Assembly: GCF_024809855.1 (NCBI RefSeq)
Contig: NZ_JANUEM010000012.1
Coordinates: forward strand, 83,322-147,321
Direction of reading: 5' to 3'
Length of the DNA: 64,000 nt
Source: Rheinheimera pacifica
GTDB lineage: Bacteria > Pseudomonadota > Gammaproteobacteria > Enterobacterales > Alteromonadaceae
Under the pieces are notes generated by a model that was not told the DNA's origin, searched no databases, and was given only the letters and a program-made list of their open reading frames with translations. The position numbers and the translations under genes were made by a program. Of the stretch, positions 17,799 to 26,769 are shown one piece after another; position 1 is the first letter of the stretch; every line of letters begins with the position of its first letter.

Positions 17799-18995
17799 TT
17801 AACTCTGCCTTTGCTGCATTTTATCCAGCGCCTGCGTCAGATCAGCGATGATGTCATCAACATGTTCAAGCCCGACAGAAACACGGATTAAACCATCACT
17901 GATCCCGGCCATCTGCCGCTCTTCTGCGGTGTAAGGGCTGTGTGTCATTGAAGCGGGGTGCTGAATAAGCGACTCAGCATCGCCCAGGCTAACTGCCAGG
18001 CTAAGCAGACGACACTGGTTAATAAAATAGCGGCTGTCGTCCAGGCTGGCATTGAGTTCAAACGCCAATACACCACCGGCGGCTTTCATCTGGTTGCCAA
18101 TAAACTTAAAGCCAGGGTGCGATGGTAAACCCGGGTAAAACACTTCACGCACTGCAGGGTGCGCCTGCAGATATTCCGCTACCCTTTGCGCATTGCTGCA
18201 GTGGCGCTCCAGCCGTACTGACAGCGTTTTTAAACCGCGGATAATCAACCAGGCATCATGCGGGCTAATGGTAGCGCCCATGTCTTTTAATGTGGTTAGT
18301 TTAATGGTTTTAATGGTTTCGCTATCCGATACAATCAGCCCCGCTACTACATCGCCATGGCCGTTCAGGTACTTAGTTGCGCTATGGATCACGATATTAA
18401 TGCCGTAGTCAGCCGGTTTTTGCAGCAAGGGCGTAAGAAAGGTATTGTCTATCACTGAAATCAGCTGATGGCGCTGGCAAAAGCCGCCGAGAAAGGCCAG
18501 ATCCAACACCACCAGATTTGGGTTTATTGGCGTTTCAGCAAACAACATTTTGGTGTTAGGTTTAAGAGCTTGTTCAACCGCTACGTGGTCTGTCATATCG
18601 ACAAAGCTTACTTCAATGCCGTAACGGGCAAACATATGGTTAAACAGGGCAAAGCTGCAGCCATAAATGGCTTTGCTGGCAATTAAATGATCACCCTGCT
18701 GCAAAAATGCCATAGTACTGGCCGCGACAGCCCCCATACCGGTAGCCGTGGCAGCAGCATCAGCCATGCCTTCCAGCGCTGCGATTTTTAATTCCAGTTC
18801 GCGGGTAGTCGGGTTTCCCAGCCGGGTATAAATATAGCCTTCGGCTTCGCCGGCAAAGCGGGCTGCGCCCTGCTCAGCATTATCAAAAATAAAAGTAGAG
18901 GTTTGGTATAACGGCGTGGCTAAAGTACCGTGTTGATTTTTTTCTTTACCGGCGTGAATACACAGAGTTTCGGCTTTTTTATTGTTGTCGTGCAT
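17799..18995 (-). CDS. methionine gamma-lyase
   Basis: PLP enzyme of the Cys/Met metabolism family, 398 residues, expected to split methionine into methanethiol, 2-oxobutyrate and ammonia. The PLP lysine lies in SATKYLNGHGD. YGCSFALF carries the cysteine equivalent to Cys116 of Pseudomonas methionine gamma-lyase, which separates this enzyme from cystathionine gamma-synthase/lyase relatives. GYIYTRLGNPTTRELE is the conserved phosphate-binding region. It is monocistronic, preceded by an inverted repeat (GTTACTGC/GCAGTAAC) at 18999-19031. A mixed cystathionine/methionine lyase activity cannot be excluded. Confidence 0.88.
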   Translation of the reverse strand: MHDNNKKAETLCIHAGKEKNQHGTLATPLYQTSTFIFDNAEQGAARFAGEAEGYIYTRLGNPTTRELELKIAALEGMADAAATATGMGAVAASTMAFLQQGDHLIASKAIYGCSFALFNHMFARYGIEVSFVDMTDHVAVEQALKPNTKMLFAETPINPNLVVLDLAFLGGFCQRHQLISVIDNTFLTPLLQKPADYGINIVIHSATKYLNGHGDVVAGLIVSDSETIKTIKLTTLKDMGATISPHDAWLIIRGLKTLSVRLERHCSNAQRVAEYLQAHPAVREVFYPGLPSHPGFKFIGNQMKAAGGVLAFELNASLDDSRYFINQCRLLSLAVSLGDAESLIQHPASMTHSPYTAEERQMAGISDGLIRVSVGLEHVDDIIADLTQALDKMQQRQS

Positions 18996-18998
18996 AAA

Positions 18999-19031
18999 GT
19001 TACTGCTGCTGAAAGTTAAAGTCGCAGTAAC
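18999..19031 (-). promoter_or_regulatory. inverted repeat upstream of methionine gamma-lyase
   Basis: Perfect eight-base arms GTTACTGC (18999-19006) and GCAGTAAC (19024-19031), 17 bases apart, directly before the start codon. It could be an operator or a leader hairpin; no known regulator motif was recognised. Confidence 0.4.
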
Positions 19032-19062
19032 AAATAGCAGAAACTCATATTAATGGAAGCAA

Positions 19063-19084
19063 GCCAGACATCTTGCAGTCTGGC
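19063..19084 (-). terminator. possible terminator after ycjF
   Basis: GCCAGAC / GTCTGGC stem with an eight-base loop, 15 bases beyond the ycjF stop. The following CTTGCTTCC is only weakly T-rich. Confidence 0.35.
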
Positions 19085-19098
19085 GGTATCAGCAAAGT

Positions 19099-20112
19099 TT
19101 ATCCGGTGCTGTCAGCTTTAGTTTGCGCAGCAGTGCTAAAACGTTGTAACAAAGCCCGGCCGAGTGATTTTATGCTGACTTTGGCAGTAGCCGTTACCGG
19201 TAGTGGCCGCAACTGTTGCTGCGCCAGATTACCAAGGCGCGCCACCAGTAAACCGGCAATCACGCCCTGCCCGGCACGGGCCGATAATTTAGCCGTTAAC
19301 TCGCTGCCAATAACATCGGATGCCATATCAAGCACCAGCTCTGAGCCTCCTGCCCACAACAGCGCTGCAAACAGCTGTTTTAACAACACCATACTGCGCA
19401 ACTGGCCAATAGCGCCGCCATATAACTGTGCCAATTCGCGCACTAAACGGCTACTGCGCCACAACACTAATATCATGTCTGCTAAGGCAAAAGGGCTTAT
19501 TGCCACTGCCATGCTGGTATCTGTAGCTGCACGGTAGATGACCTGCTGTGCCTGTTTATCCAGCACGGTTAACACAAAATGTTCAAACAATGCCAGTTGT
19601 TCTTCATCGCTATGCTCATCTTTTACGGCGGACCGCCACTGGCTTATTGCTGCGCTAATGTCGGGGGTTACCGGCAAACTGGCCGCCACTGCCTGACACA
19701 ACTTTTGTGCTTCGCCAAACTGTACACTATGGCGGATACGCTGTGCACTTTGTTGCCACTGCCGGTTACGGGCTAAACGGCGCCATAGCTTTACTTCACG
19801 CCAGACAAGGCTATTCAGCAGCACCAGTACTGCCACAGTAACCAGGCTTAACAGGCCACCTTGCAGCACACTTTGCTGCCAGCTGTGCTGCAACATTAGC
19901 CCCCATTGCCATACCGACAGCACCACAATAACCAGTAAGGTTGCCGCAGATAAACGCCACCACCAGCGGTTAGTTTTTACCGGCGGGGCAGGCTCAGTTG
20001 CGGGCGTACTCACAAAGTCCTCATCGTGGTAATAGCTGGCGCTTTTTAACTCAACCGCTGCCGGCGTCAGCTTCGGCTGGCTAAAATGACGGGCTTGCTT
20101 TAATTCGCTCAT
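19099..20112 (-). CDS. ycjF: YcjF/DUF697 family inner-membrane protein
   Basis: A 337-residue membrane protein of the TIGR01620 family. Two transmembrane helices lie near residues 64-82 and 95-112, followed by a cytoplasmic domain with MAVAISPFALADMILVLWRS, AQLYGGAIG and SARAGQGVIAGLLVARLG, which align with E. coli YcjF. The start is the ATG at 20110-20112 (MSELKQARHF), which overlaps the ycjX stop codon as ATGA; the longer open frame upstream lies inside ycjX. Function is unknown, but ycjXF are known PspF-linked stress genes and here sit beside the psp genes. Confidence 0.9.
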   Translation of the reverse strand: MSELKQARHFSQPKLTPAAVELKSASYYHDEDFVSTPATEPAPPVKTNRWWWRLSAATLLVIVVLSVWQWGLMLQHSWQQSVLQGGLLSLVTVAVLVLLNSLVWREVKLWRRLARNRQWQQSAQRIRHSVQFGEAQKLCQAVAASLPVTPDISAAISQWRSAVKDEHSDEEQLALFEHFVLTVLDKQAQQVIYRAATDTSMAVAISPFALADMILVLWRSSRLVRELAQLYGGAIGQLRSMVLLKQLFAALLWAGGSELVLDMASDVIGSELTAKLSARAGQGVIAGLLVARLGNLAQQQLRPLPVTATAKVSIKSLGRALLQRFSTAAQTKADSTG

Positions 20113-21488
20113 CGTAATTTGTCTCCGAGGATAAACTGCAACACATGGTCCATCCGCATATGAGGTAACGCCTGAGTGTCGTTCCACGGCAGTGGCCGTA
20201 GCGGCAGAAAAGCAAACTTATGTTGTTCAAACACCGCTTCAGAAGGCACGCTGGCCGGGACATCGCCGGGGAAATACGTCAGCACCTGCTGATCCAGGCC
20301 GGTACCCGTGATGCAGGGCTGTGCCAAACCATCCGCCTGCACAAAACCGCTGCTGCTGGCGCGTATTGCTGCTATTGCCATGGCCTCAGTGGTAGCAGCC
20401 TGATACTGGCTGTTCTTCAGTGGCTGCTGTAATAACTGTTGCAACAGCAAAGTAAGCGCTTTGTGCTGCTCCGGCGTTGCATGATCAGATTTACTGGCTG
20501 CAAATAATACCTTGCTGATTTTAGGTTTAAACAACCGGCTTAACAGGCTGGACGGGCCATAATTAAAGCTTTGCAAAATAAGCCGCAGGGCCTGCTGCAA
20601 CTCAGTAATAGCCGCATAACCGGCATTAAGCGCCGACAGGCAATCTACCAGTATGACCTGACGGTCAAGCGCAGAAAAATGTTGCTGATAAAATGGCTTG
20701 ATCACATGTTTACGATAGCTGTCGTAATGCTGCTCCAGTTGGGTTGCCAGTGCAGAAGGTTGCTCTGCCTGGTGTGGTAACAGCGGAAATAACTGCAGCA
20801 TAGGGGCGCCAGACAATACACCCGGCACCAGCAAACGGCCGGGCTGATTTAAATAAGCGCCGGGCGTTTGATGAAACTGTGTCAGTAACTGCTTGTAGCT
20901 GTCTGTAAGCTGCTGCAGATGTAATTCGCTGGCATCCTGCAAATTGGTATTTTGCAGTAATTGCGCAAACGGTTGCGCCGCCGCACTACGGTGGCTTTTG
21001 GCAAATAGCTGCCAGCTAAACTCACACCAGCGGGCGTAACTCATATCCAGCATCGGTAAATCCAGCAACCATTCACCGGGATAATCAATAATATCCAGCG
21101 CCAATTCACTGTGGCTTTGTAAATGAGAGCGCAAACCTGACGCAGCTTTGTAGCGCAGTTGCAGGCTTAGCTGGCTCCAGCCTGTGGTTGACGGCGGCCA
21201 TGCGGGAGGGTCTTGCTGCAGATACTGCAGGTTTTGCTCCAGTGGAAAGCGTGGCACAGCCAGTATCTGGCTTGCCAGACGTCCGCCCAGATAACGCTGT
21301 TCACGTACCACATCAAAAAATGGCAGATTAGCTGGCTGATCGCCCTGCGTTAGCTGATGTACCAATGAGGTAATAAATGCCGTTTTACCTGAACCGCTAA
21401 GCCCGGTAACTCCCAGACGTAAATGACGATCAAAAGCGCGGCTTGTCAGCTCGCGCCTTTGATGCTGAAGTTGCTTGAATAGATCCAT
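20109..21488 (-). CDS. ycjX: YcjX family GTPase-like protein (DUF463)
   Basis: A 459-residue P-loop protein. Walker A is LGVTGLSGSGKTAFITSLVHQL near residue 30, and the stretch LALDIIDYPGEWLLDLPMLD fits a switch II-like region. DRQVILVDCLSALNAG and VLFAASKSDHATPEQH (a TKxD-like nucleotide-specificity motif, here SKSD) suggest guanine nucleotide binding. It ends VLQFILGDKLR. In E. coli it belongs to the phage-shock response, matching its place next to pspC here. The molecular role remains undefined. Confidence 0.92.
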   Translation of the reverse strand: MDLFKQLQHQRRELTSRAFDRHLRLGVTGLSGSGKTAFITSLVHQLTQGDQPANLPFFDVVREQRYLGGRLASQILAVPRFPLEQNLQYLQQDPPAWPPSTTGWSQLSLQLRYKAASGLRSHLQSHSELALDIIDYPGEWLLDLPMLDMSYARWCEFSWQLFAKSHRSAAAQPFAQLLQNTNLQDASELHLQQLTDSYKQLLTQFHQTPGAYLNQPGRLLVPGVLSGAPMLQLFPLLPHQAEQPSALATQLEQHYDSYRKHVIKPFYQQHFSALDRQVILVDCLSALNAGYAAITELQQALRLILQSFNYGPSSLLSRLFKPKISKVLFAASKSDHATPEQHKALTLLLQQLLQQPLKNSQYQAATTEAMAIAAIRASSSGFVQADGLAQPCITGTGLDQQVLTYFPGDVPASVPSEAVFEQHKFAFLPLRPLPWNDTQALPHMRMDHVLQFILGDKLR

Positions 21489-21506
21489 AAGCTAAGGCTT
21501 ACCACC

Positions 21507-21923
21507 CTAGAGGCTGTTAAATTCACGATTTAGCTGAAATTTAGCTGATGTAACGTGGCGCTCAAGTTCACGCAAACGCAGTTCCAAGCCGTTAAACTGG
21601 CTGGTTAAATGCTGCAACGCGTCTTTTGGTGCTTCGCCACGCTGCCATACCCGGGTTTTTACCTCTACCACCTTCTCTGTTGCCGGGCTTAAATCAGCCG
21701 CAGTTGTTGCTTTGAAGGCGGCCTTGGACTTTTTTTCCAGTACCACCCAGGCAGCAATATACAGTACTGAAACCAACCCACCGGCGCCAAGAAAAAATGC
21801 TGATACAGTAATGATACGCACCAGCCAGAGTTCCCAGCCAAAGTAGTCTGCAATGCCGGCACATACACCGGCTATCTTGCCATTGGCATCGTCACGTAAC
21901 AGTTCACGTTTAAGCTTAGTCAT
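21507..21923 (-). CDS. pspC: phage shock protein C
   Basis: A 138-residue inner-membrane sensor of the phage-shock response. The PspC domain starts LRRDD-like (LLRDDANGKIAGVCAGIADYFGWELWLVRI) and contains one transmembrane helix (about 36-60), followed by a cytoplasmic or periplasmic tail with a predicted helix at the end (FNGLELRLRELERHV). With PspB it releases PspF from PspA under membrane stress. The start at 21923 (MTKLKREL) lies eight bases inside the pspB coding end; an upstream start would run deeper into pspB. Confidence 0.93.
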   Translation of the reverse strand: MTKLKRELLRDDANGKIAGVCAGIADYFGWELWLVRIITVSAFFLGAGGLVSVLYIAAWVVLEKKSKAAFKATTAADLSPATEKVVEVKTRVWQRGEAPKDALQHLTSQFNGLELRLRELERHVTSAKFQLNREFNSL

Positions 21924-22152
21924 GTGAAGACCTCCATTTCGGGCTTTCTGCATCTAAAATGGCTTCCAGCGTTTTAATGCGGTCGGCCATCTTCTCTGCG
22001 CGATGTGCCAGATCATTTAACTGCAACAGTTCCTGATCTGACAACCCCTGCCCCATTTTGTTCTTGCTACGGTAATGCATGATTACCCAGATCGGTGCCA
22101 CAAAAATCATAAACAGGATAATTGGTACACCAATGACTTCTGACAAATCCAT
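21916..22152 (-). CDS. pspB: phage shock protein B
   Basis: A 78-residue protein with one N-terminal transmembrane helix (VIGVPIILFMIFVAPIWVIMHY, split across residues 6-27) and a cytoplasmic coiled coil (LNDLAHRAEKMADRIKTLEAIL). This is the full PspB layout. It overlaps pspC and follows pspA by 24 bases, forming pspABC. Confidence 0.94.
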   Translation of the reverse strand: MDLSEVIGVPIILFMIFVAPIWVIMHYRSKNKMGQGLSDQELLQLNDLAHRAEKMADRIKTLEAILDAESPKWRSSHD

Positions 22153-22176
22153 GAGTTACTCCTAAACGCCCGCAGC

Positions 22177-22848
22177 TCAGGCGTCTTTGTCTTTCTGATT
22201 AACTTTAGCCTTTAATGCTGCCAGCTCATTGTCAATTTTGTCCTGCGCAGCCAGTTCAGCAAACTCATCTTTTAAGGTTTTCTTGCCTAAGTCATAAGCT
22301 TCAACCTGAGCTTCCAGCGTATCAATTTTCTGCTCGTAACGCTCAAATTTATACATAGCATCATTAATACGGTTGCTATCCAGTGTCTTTTTCACTTCCA
22401 ACCGTGATGCCACTGTTTTCTGGCGCATCAGCATCGATTTCTGCCGGGCTTTGGCATCGGCCAGTTTTTCCTGCAGCTGTGCTACTTCGTCCTGCAGCTT
22501 GCTGATATGTTCATCCAGATTGGTAATGTCTGCAGCCACTGCATTAACCTGATCCGCAGCTTTTTGCCGTTCAATTAACGCCGAGCGCGCTAAATCTTCG
22601 CGTTCTTTGCTAAGTGCCAGCTCGGCCTTGGCCTGCCAGTCGGCAACTTCTTCCTGCAAGCGATTCACCACCCGCTGCAACTCTTTTTTCTCAGCAATGG
22701 TTTTAGCCGAAGAAGAACGCACTTCTACTAAAGTATCTTCCATTTCCTGAATAATCAGCCGGACCATTTTTTCCGGATCTTCGGCTTTATCTAACAGCGC
22801 GTTGATATTTGAGTTCACTATGTCTGAGAAGCGTGAAAAAATACCCAT
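22177..22848 (-). CDS. pspA: phage shock protein A
   Basis: A 223-residue peripheral membrane protein of the PspA/IM30 (ESCRT-III-like) family. It begins MGIFSRFSDIVNSNINALLD, the amphipathic helix that senses stored curvature stress, and continues as an almost wholly helical coiled coil through about residue 220. It binds and inhibits PspF and helps keep the membrane intact. It is the first gene of pspABC and divergent from pspF; a candidate sigma-54 promoter lies upstream. Confidence 0.97.
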   Translation of the reverse strand: MGIFSRFSDIVNSNINALLDKAEDPEKMVRLIIQEMEDTLVEVRSSSAKTIAEKKELQRVVNRLQEEVADWQAKAELALSKEREDLARSALIERQKAADQVNAVAADITNLDEHISKLQDEVAQLQEKLADAKARQKSMLMRQKTVASRLEVKKTLDSNRINDAMYKFERYEQKIDTLEAQVEAYDLGKKTLKDEFAELAAQDKIDNELAALKAKVNQKDKDA

Positions 22849-22891
22849 AATATTTACCTCTTAAATGACTGGTTTAGTACAACCTAATCTA

Positions 22892-22908
22892 TTCAGTTTC
22901 CTTGCCAA
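22892..22908 (-). promoter_or_regulatory. candidate sigma-54 promoter of pspABC
   Basis: On the minus strand TTGGCAAGGAAACTGAAT fits the -24 element TTGGCA well and the -12 element only partly (CTGA instead of TTGC). It would place the start of transcription about 30 bases before pspA. The divergent pspF supports sigma-54 control. Confidence 0.45.
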
Positions 22909-23032
22909 CTTTGCAAATTATTTTAAGCTAATGATTAGTATCCATTTTTATTTATTTTGCATTAAAGCTTCTGCTGGCGGAAATTATGAAATACACTACT
23001 AATTAGCCAATTTAACTAACAAATAGCACGCC

Positions 23033-24115
23033 ATGAGCATAAAATTCAAACAAGATAATCTGGTGGGCCAGTCTAACAGTTTTCTTAATGTACTGGATCA
23101 GGTCTCACAAATAGCGCCGTTAGACAAGCCGGTATTAATTATCGGTGAACGTGGCACAGGTAAAGAACTTATTGCCGCCCGTCTGCACTTTTTATCCCAG
23201 CGCTGGGATCAACAATACCTTACGCTTAACTGCGCTTCACTGAATGAAAACCTGTTGGAAAGTGAACTGTTCGGCCACGAAGCAGGTGCTTTTACCGGGG
23301 CAAGTAAACGCCATGAAGGACGTTTTGAGCGGGCCCACGGTGGCACGCTGTTTCTGGACGAACTGGCGAACACGCCAGGTTTAGTGCAGGAAAAACTGTT
23401 ACGGGTTATTGAATATGGCGAGTTTGAACGCGTGGGTGGCAGCCGTTCGATAAAAACAGACGTCAGGCTGATTTGTGCAACTAACGAAGATTTACCCCTG
23501 CTGGCCGAACAGGGCGAATTTCGTGCCGACTTACTGGACCGGCTGGCGTTTGATGTTATTACTTTACCGCCAATGCGTGAACGCCGGGAAGATATCATGG
23601 TACTGGCTGAACATTTTGCTATTAATATGGCCCGCGAGCTGGGCTTTGAGCTGTTCAGTGGTTTTAGTGAAAAAGCAAAACGCACCCTGCTTGACTACCA
23701 CTGGCCCGGTAATGTGCGTGAACTGAAAAACGTAGTAGAACGCAGCTTATACCGCACCAATAATGCATATGTACCAGTGCACGACATTCAGTTAGACCCG
23801 TTCGAGTCGCCTTACCGGCCAAAGCACCGCATCAAAGCGCCCCGCCTGCAGCCACAACAAGCTGCATTGGCACAGGAAAGCGCAACTGCGTTGCCTGTTA
23901 CATCGACAGTGGTAGCACAGCCTAACCAGTTCGATTTCAATCAGGTACAGGATTTTAAAACCCTGTCGCAGGATTTTGAAGTAAGCCTGATTAAACAGGC
24001 ACTGGCCGCCAGCCAGTATAACCAGAAAAAAACAGCTGAACTGTTGAATCTGACCTATCATCAGTTACGTGGCTATATGAAAAAATATCAGTTACTGGAC
24101 AGCCAGCAAGCATGA
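23033..24115 (+). CDS. pspF: psp operon transcriptional activator PspF
   Basis: A 360-residue sigma-54 enhancer-binding protein without an N-terminal sensory domain. The AAA+ domain starts almost at once: GERGTGKE (Walker A), ESELFGHEAGAFTGASKRHEG with the GAFTGA sigma-54 contact loop, TLFLDELANTPG (Walker B) and LLDRLAFDVITLPPMRERR. A linker of about 70 residues rich in Gln, Ala and Pro precedes the Fis-type helix-turn-helix (NQKKTAELLNLTYHQLRGYM). It is a little longer than E. coli PspF (325) because of that linker. Its stop overlaps the sapA start as ATGA. Confidence 0.95.
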   Translation: MSIKFKQDNLVGQSNSFLNVLDQVSQIAPLDKPVLIIGERGTGKELIAARLHFLSQRWDQQYLTLNCASLNENLLESELFGHEAGAFTGASKRHEGRFERAHGGTLFLDELANTPGLVQEKLLRVIEYGEFERVGGSRSIKTDVRLICATNEDLPLLAEQGEFRADLLDRLAFDVITLPPMRERREDIMVLAEHFAINMARELGFELFSGFSEKAKRTLLDYHWPGNVRELKNVVERSLYRTNNAYVPVHDIQLDPFESPYRPKHRIKAPRLQPQQAALAQESATALPVTSTVVAQPNQFDFNQVQDFKTLSQDFEVSLIKQALAASQYNQKKTAELLNLTYHQLRGYMKKYQLLDSQQA

Positions 24116-25755
24116 ATCTTAGCTTTAGCCAGATAATACGGTCAGCACCCAGGCACAGTTTTTTGCCTTTGCTTGTAGCAGCCGTTGTCAGCGCCTGTCA
24201 GCCTCAACTGCCTGAAACCGTACGCAGTGGTTTAGTGTACTGCTCTGAAGGCTCACCAGAGGCATTTAACCCGCAGTTGGTAACCTCCGGCACAACCATT
24301 GATGCTATCAGCCAGCAGCTATACGATCGCCTGTTGGATATTGACCCACAAAGCGGTGAGCTTAAGCCCTTATTGGCCACTCACTGGCAGGTGAATGACA
24401 GCGGCACAGTGTATGAGTTTACCTTGCGCTCCGGGGTACAATTTCATCAAACTGAATACTTTACTCCCGGCAGGCCATTTAACAGCGACGATGTGATATT
24501 TACCTTTAACCGTATTATGGATAAAAACCATCCTTTTCATTATCAGGGGGGTGGTAATTATCCGTTTTTCCAAAGCGTTGACTGGGCCAATTTGGTTGAA
24601 CGTGTCGTCGCTACCAGTGAAAATACCGTACGGTTTGAGTTAAGCCGGCCTGACAGCTCATTTTTATCTAATCTGGCTACTGATTTTGCCGCCATTTTAT
24701 CGGCTGAATACGGTGCAGCTGTGCTTGCTCAGGGCCAGCCCGGCCGAATTGACAGCCACCCTATAGGTACCGGGCCGTTTCGCTTTAAAGAGTACCAAAA
24801 AGACGTACTGATCCGGTATTACCGCCATAAAAACTACTGGCGCGAACAGGCTAAACCTGAGCAGTTGGTGTTTGACATAGTGCCGAACAATGCCCGGCGC
24901 ATGGCGAAATTGTTTACCCACGAATGTGATGTAGTTGCCTTTCCCCGGGTGGCTGAACTTGGCCTTATCAGCCAGCGGCCTGACGTCGACGTACAGGAAA
25001 GCACCAGCATGAACATTGGTTTCTGGGCATTTAACACCGCAAAGCCACCTTTTGATGATGCCAGAGTGCGCTTAGCCCTGGCAATGGCCATTAACCGCGA
25101 AGCCATTTTACAGGCCGTGTATTTTGGCTATGCCACTGCGGCAAACTCCGTATTGCCACCTACGTCCTGGGCTTACAATGCCGACTTGCCACAACTGCCT
25201 TTTGATCAGACTCAGGCTAAAGCATTACTGGCTGAGGCAGGCTATGCCAACGGCTTTAGCATGGATATCTGGGCAATGCCGGTGCAGCGCCTGTATAACC
25301 CCAATGCACTGAAAATGGCTGAAATGATGCAGGCAGACCTGGCCCAGATTGGTGTCAGGGCCACAATCGTGTCTTATGAATGGAACAGTTTTCGCCGTAA
25401 ACTCAGTAACAACGAGCATGATTCAGTACTGATTGGCTGGTCGGCTGATAATGCTGATCCGGATAATTTTTTCCGGCCGCTGCTAAGCTGCAGTGCTGCG
25501 CAAACCGGTACTAACAGAGCCAACTGGTGCGATGCTAATTTTGACCGTTTAATAAGCCAGGCGCTGCTGACATCGGATCAAAAACAACGCCGTAGCTATT
25601 ATATGGCAGCACAGCAGTATCTTGCCGAGCAAATGCCATTACTGAGCATTGCGCACTCACAACGCTTTCAGGCACTTAACAGTGACATCAGCGGTATTGA
25701 GATTAATCCTTACGGCGGGATCTCGCTGGCAACCGCTGTGAAGGATGTTAAATGA
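24112..25755 (+). CDS. sapA: peptide ABC transporter substrate-binding protein SapA
   Basis: A 547-residue extracytoplasmic solute-binding protein of the DppA/OppA class, SBP_bac_5 family. A signal region ends near VVSACQP, a plausible lipobox cysteine. The mature part includes NPQLVTSGTTIDAISQQLYDRL, DDVIFTFNRIMDKNHPF and NRANWCDANFDRLISQAL, all usual for the family. In E. coli and Salmonella Sap is linked to peptide and putrescine handling and resistance to antimicrobial peptides. It is the first gene of sapABCDF, with start-stop overlap to pspF. Confidence 0.92.
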   Translation: MNLSFSQIIRSAPRHSFLPLLVAAVVSACQPQLPETVRSGLVYCSEGSPEAFNPQLVTSGTTIDAISQQLYDRLLDIDPQSGELKPLLATHWQVNDSGTVYEFTLRSGVQFHQTEYFTPGRPFNSDDVIFTFNRIMDKNHPFHYQGGGNYPFFQSVDWANLVERVVATSENTVRFELSRPDSSFLSNLATDFAAILSAEYGAAVLAQGQPGRIDSHPIGTGPFRFKEYQKDVLIRYYRHKNYWREQAKPEQLVFDIVPNNARRMAKLFTHECDVVAFPRVAELGLISQRPDVDVQESTSMNIGFWAFNTAKPPFDDARVRLALAMAINREAILQAVYFGYATAANSVLPPTSWAYNADLPQLPFDQTQAKALLAEAGYANGFSMDIWAMPVQRLYNPNALKMAEMMQADLAQIGVRATIVSYEWNSFRRKLSNNEHDSVLIGWSADNADPDNFFRPLLSCSAAQTGTNRANWCDANFDRLISQALLTSDQKQRRSYYMAAQQYLAEQMPLLSIAHSQRFQALNSDISGIEINPYGGISLATAVKDVK

Positions 25756-26768
25756 TCCTGTATTTATTACGCCGCCTGTTTTTGCTGGTTTTTGTCTTTA
25801 TCGCTCTTAGCATACTGGCATTTAGCCTTGGGTACTTGTTTCCGGGCAATGCACTGCAAAACTTTACCGGCATGACAGATATTCCTGCAGAACTGGCAAC
25901 ACAACTAACGGCGGAGTACCGCTTAGACAGTGGTTATATACAACAGTATATTGCCTACCTGCAGCGTATTTTCAGTGGCGATTGGGGCCTGTCTTTTGCC
26001 AGTAAGCAGCCGCTGTTACAGGAAATAAAAATATTGTTGCCCGCTACGTTGGAGCTTGCAGCTTATGCGCTGCTGGTGTCATTTTTTGTCGGCATTCCAC
26101 TGGGTATTATTGCGGCAATAAAGCCAGACGGTATTGTCAGCCGTATAATTTCAACACTGGCGATAGCAGGTTACTCAATCCCGGTATTCTGGTGGGCACT
26201 GCTGCTGATTATGCTGTTTTCACTAGGCCTGGGCTGGCTGCCGACGGCCGGACGCATCGGTGTTTTGTATGAAATACCGCATATTACCGGCTTTATGCTG
26301 GCCGATATTTTGCTGGCCAACAGCCAGCACCAGACAGAAGCTCTGCTTAATGCCTTGCGTCATATACTGCTGCCCACAATAGTACTGGCAACCTTCCCTA
26401 CCACTGTAATGATCCGTTTTACCCGTGACTCGATGTTGGATGTCTGGGAGCAAAGCTATATAAAAACAGCACGGGCCAAGGGGCTGAACCGGGCGCAAGT
26501 GCTGTACCGGCATGGCCTGCGAAATGCGTTATTGCCGGTAATACGCCAGATTGGTTTGCAATTTAGTACCCTGATAACACTGGCGATGATTACTGAAGTT
26601 ATTTTCTCCTGGCCAGGTATTGGCCGCTGGCTGATAGACAGTATTTATCAGCGTAATTACCCGGCAATTCAGGCGGGTTTACTGGTTATCTCAACCCTGG
26701 TTATCAGTGTAAATATGTTAACAGAAATTCTGCATACGCTGTTTAATCCTCTGGCAAGGAAGCGCTGA
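25752..26768 (+). CDS. sapB: peptide ABC transporter permease SapB
   Basis: A 338-residue inner-membrane permease of the DppB/OppB type with about six transmembrane helices. The EAA loop that contacts the ATPases is present: YIKTARAKGLNRAQVLYRHGLRNALLPVI. It begins with a helix LYLLRRLFLLVFVFIALSIL. Its start overlaps the sapA stop (ATGA), and sapC follows after one base. Confidence 0.94.
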   Translation: MILYLLRRLFLLVFVFIALSILAFSLGYLFPGNALQNFTGMTDIPAELATQLTAEYRLDSGYIQQYIAYLQRIFSGDWGLSFASKQPLLQEIKILLPATLELAAYALLVSFFVGIPLGIIAAIKPDGIVSRIISTLAIAGYSIPVFWWALLLIMLFSLGLGWLPTAGRIGVLYEIPHITGFMLADILLANSQHQTEALLNALRHILLPTIVLATFPTTVMIRFTRDSMLDVWEQSYIKTARAKGLNRAQVLYRHGLRNALLPVIRQIGLQFSTLITLAMITEVIFSWPGIGRWLIDSIYQRNYPAIQAGLLVISTLVISVNMLTEILHTLFNPLARKR

Positions 26769-26769
26769 G

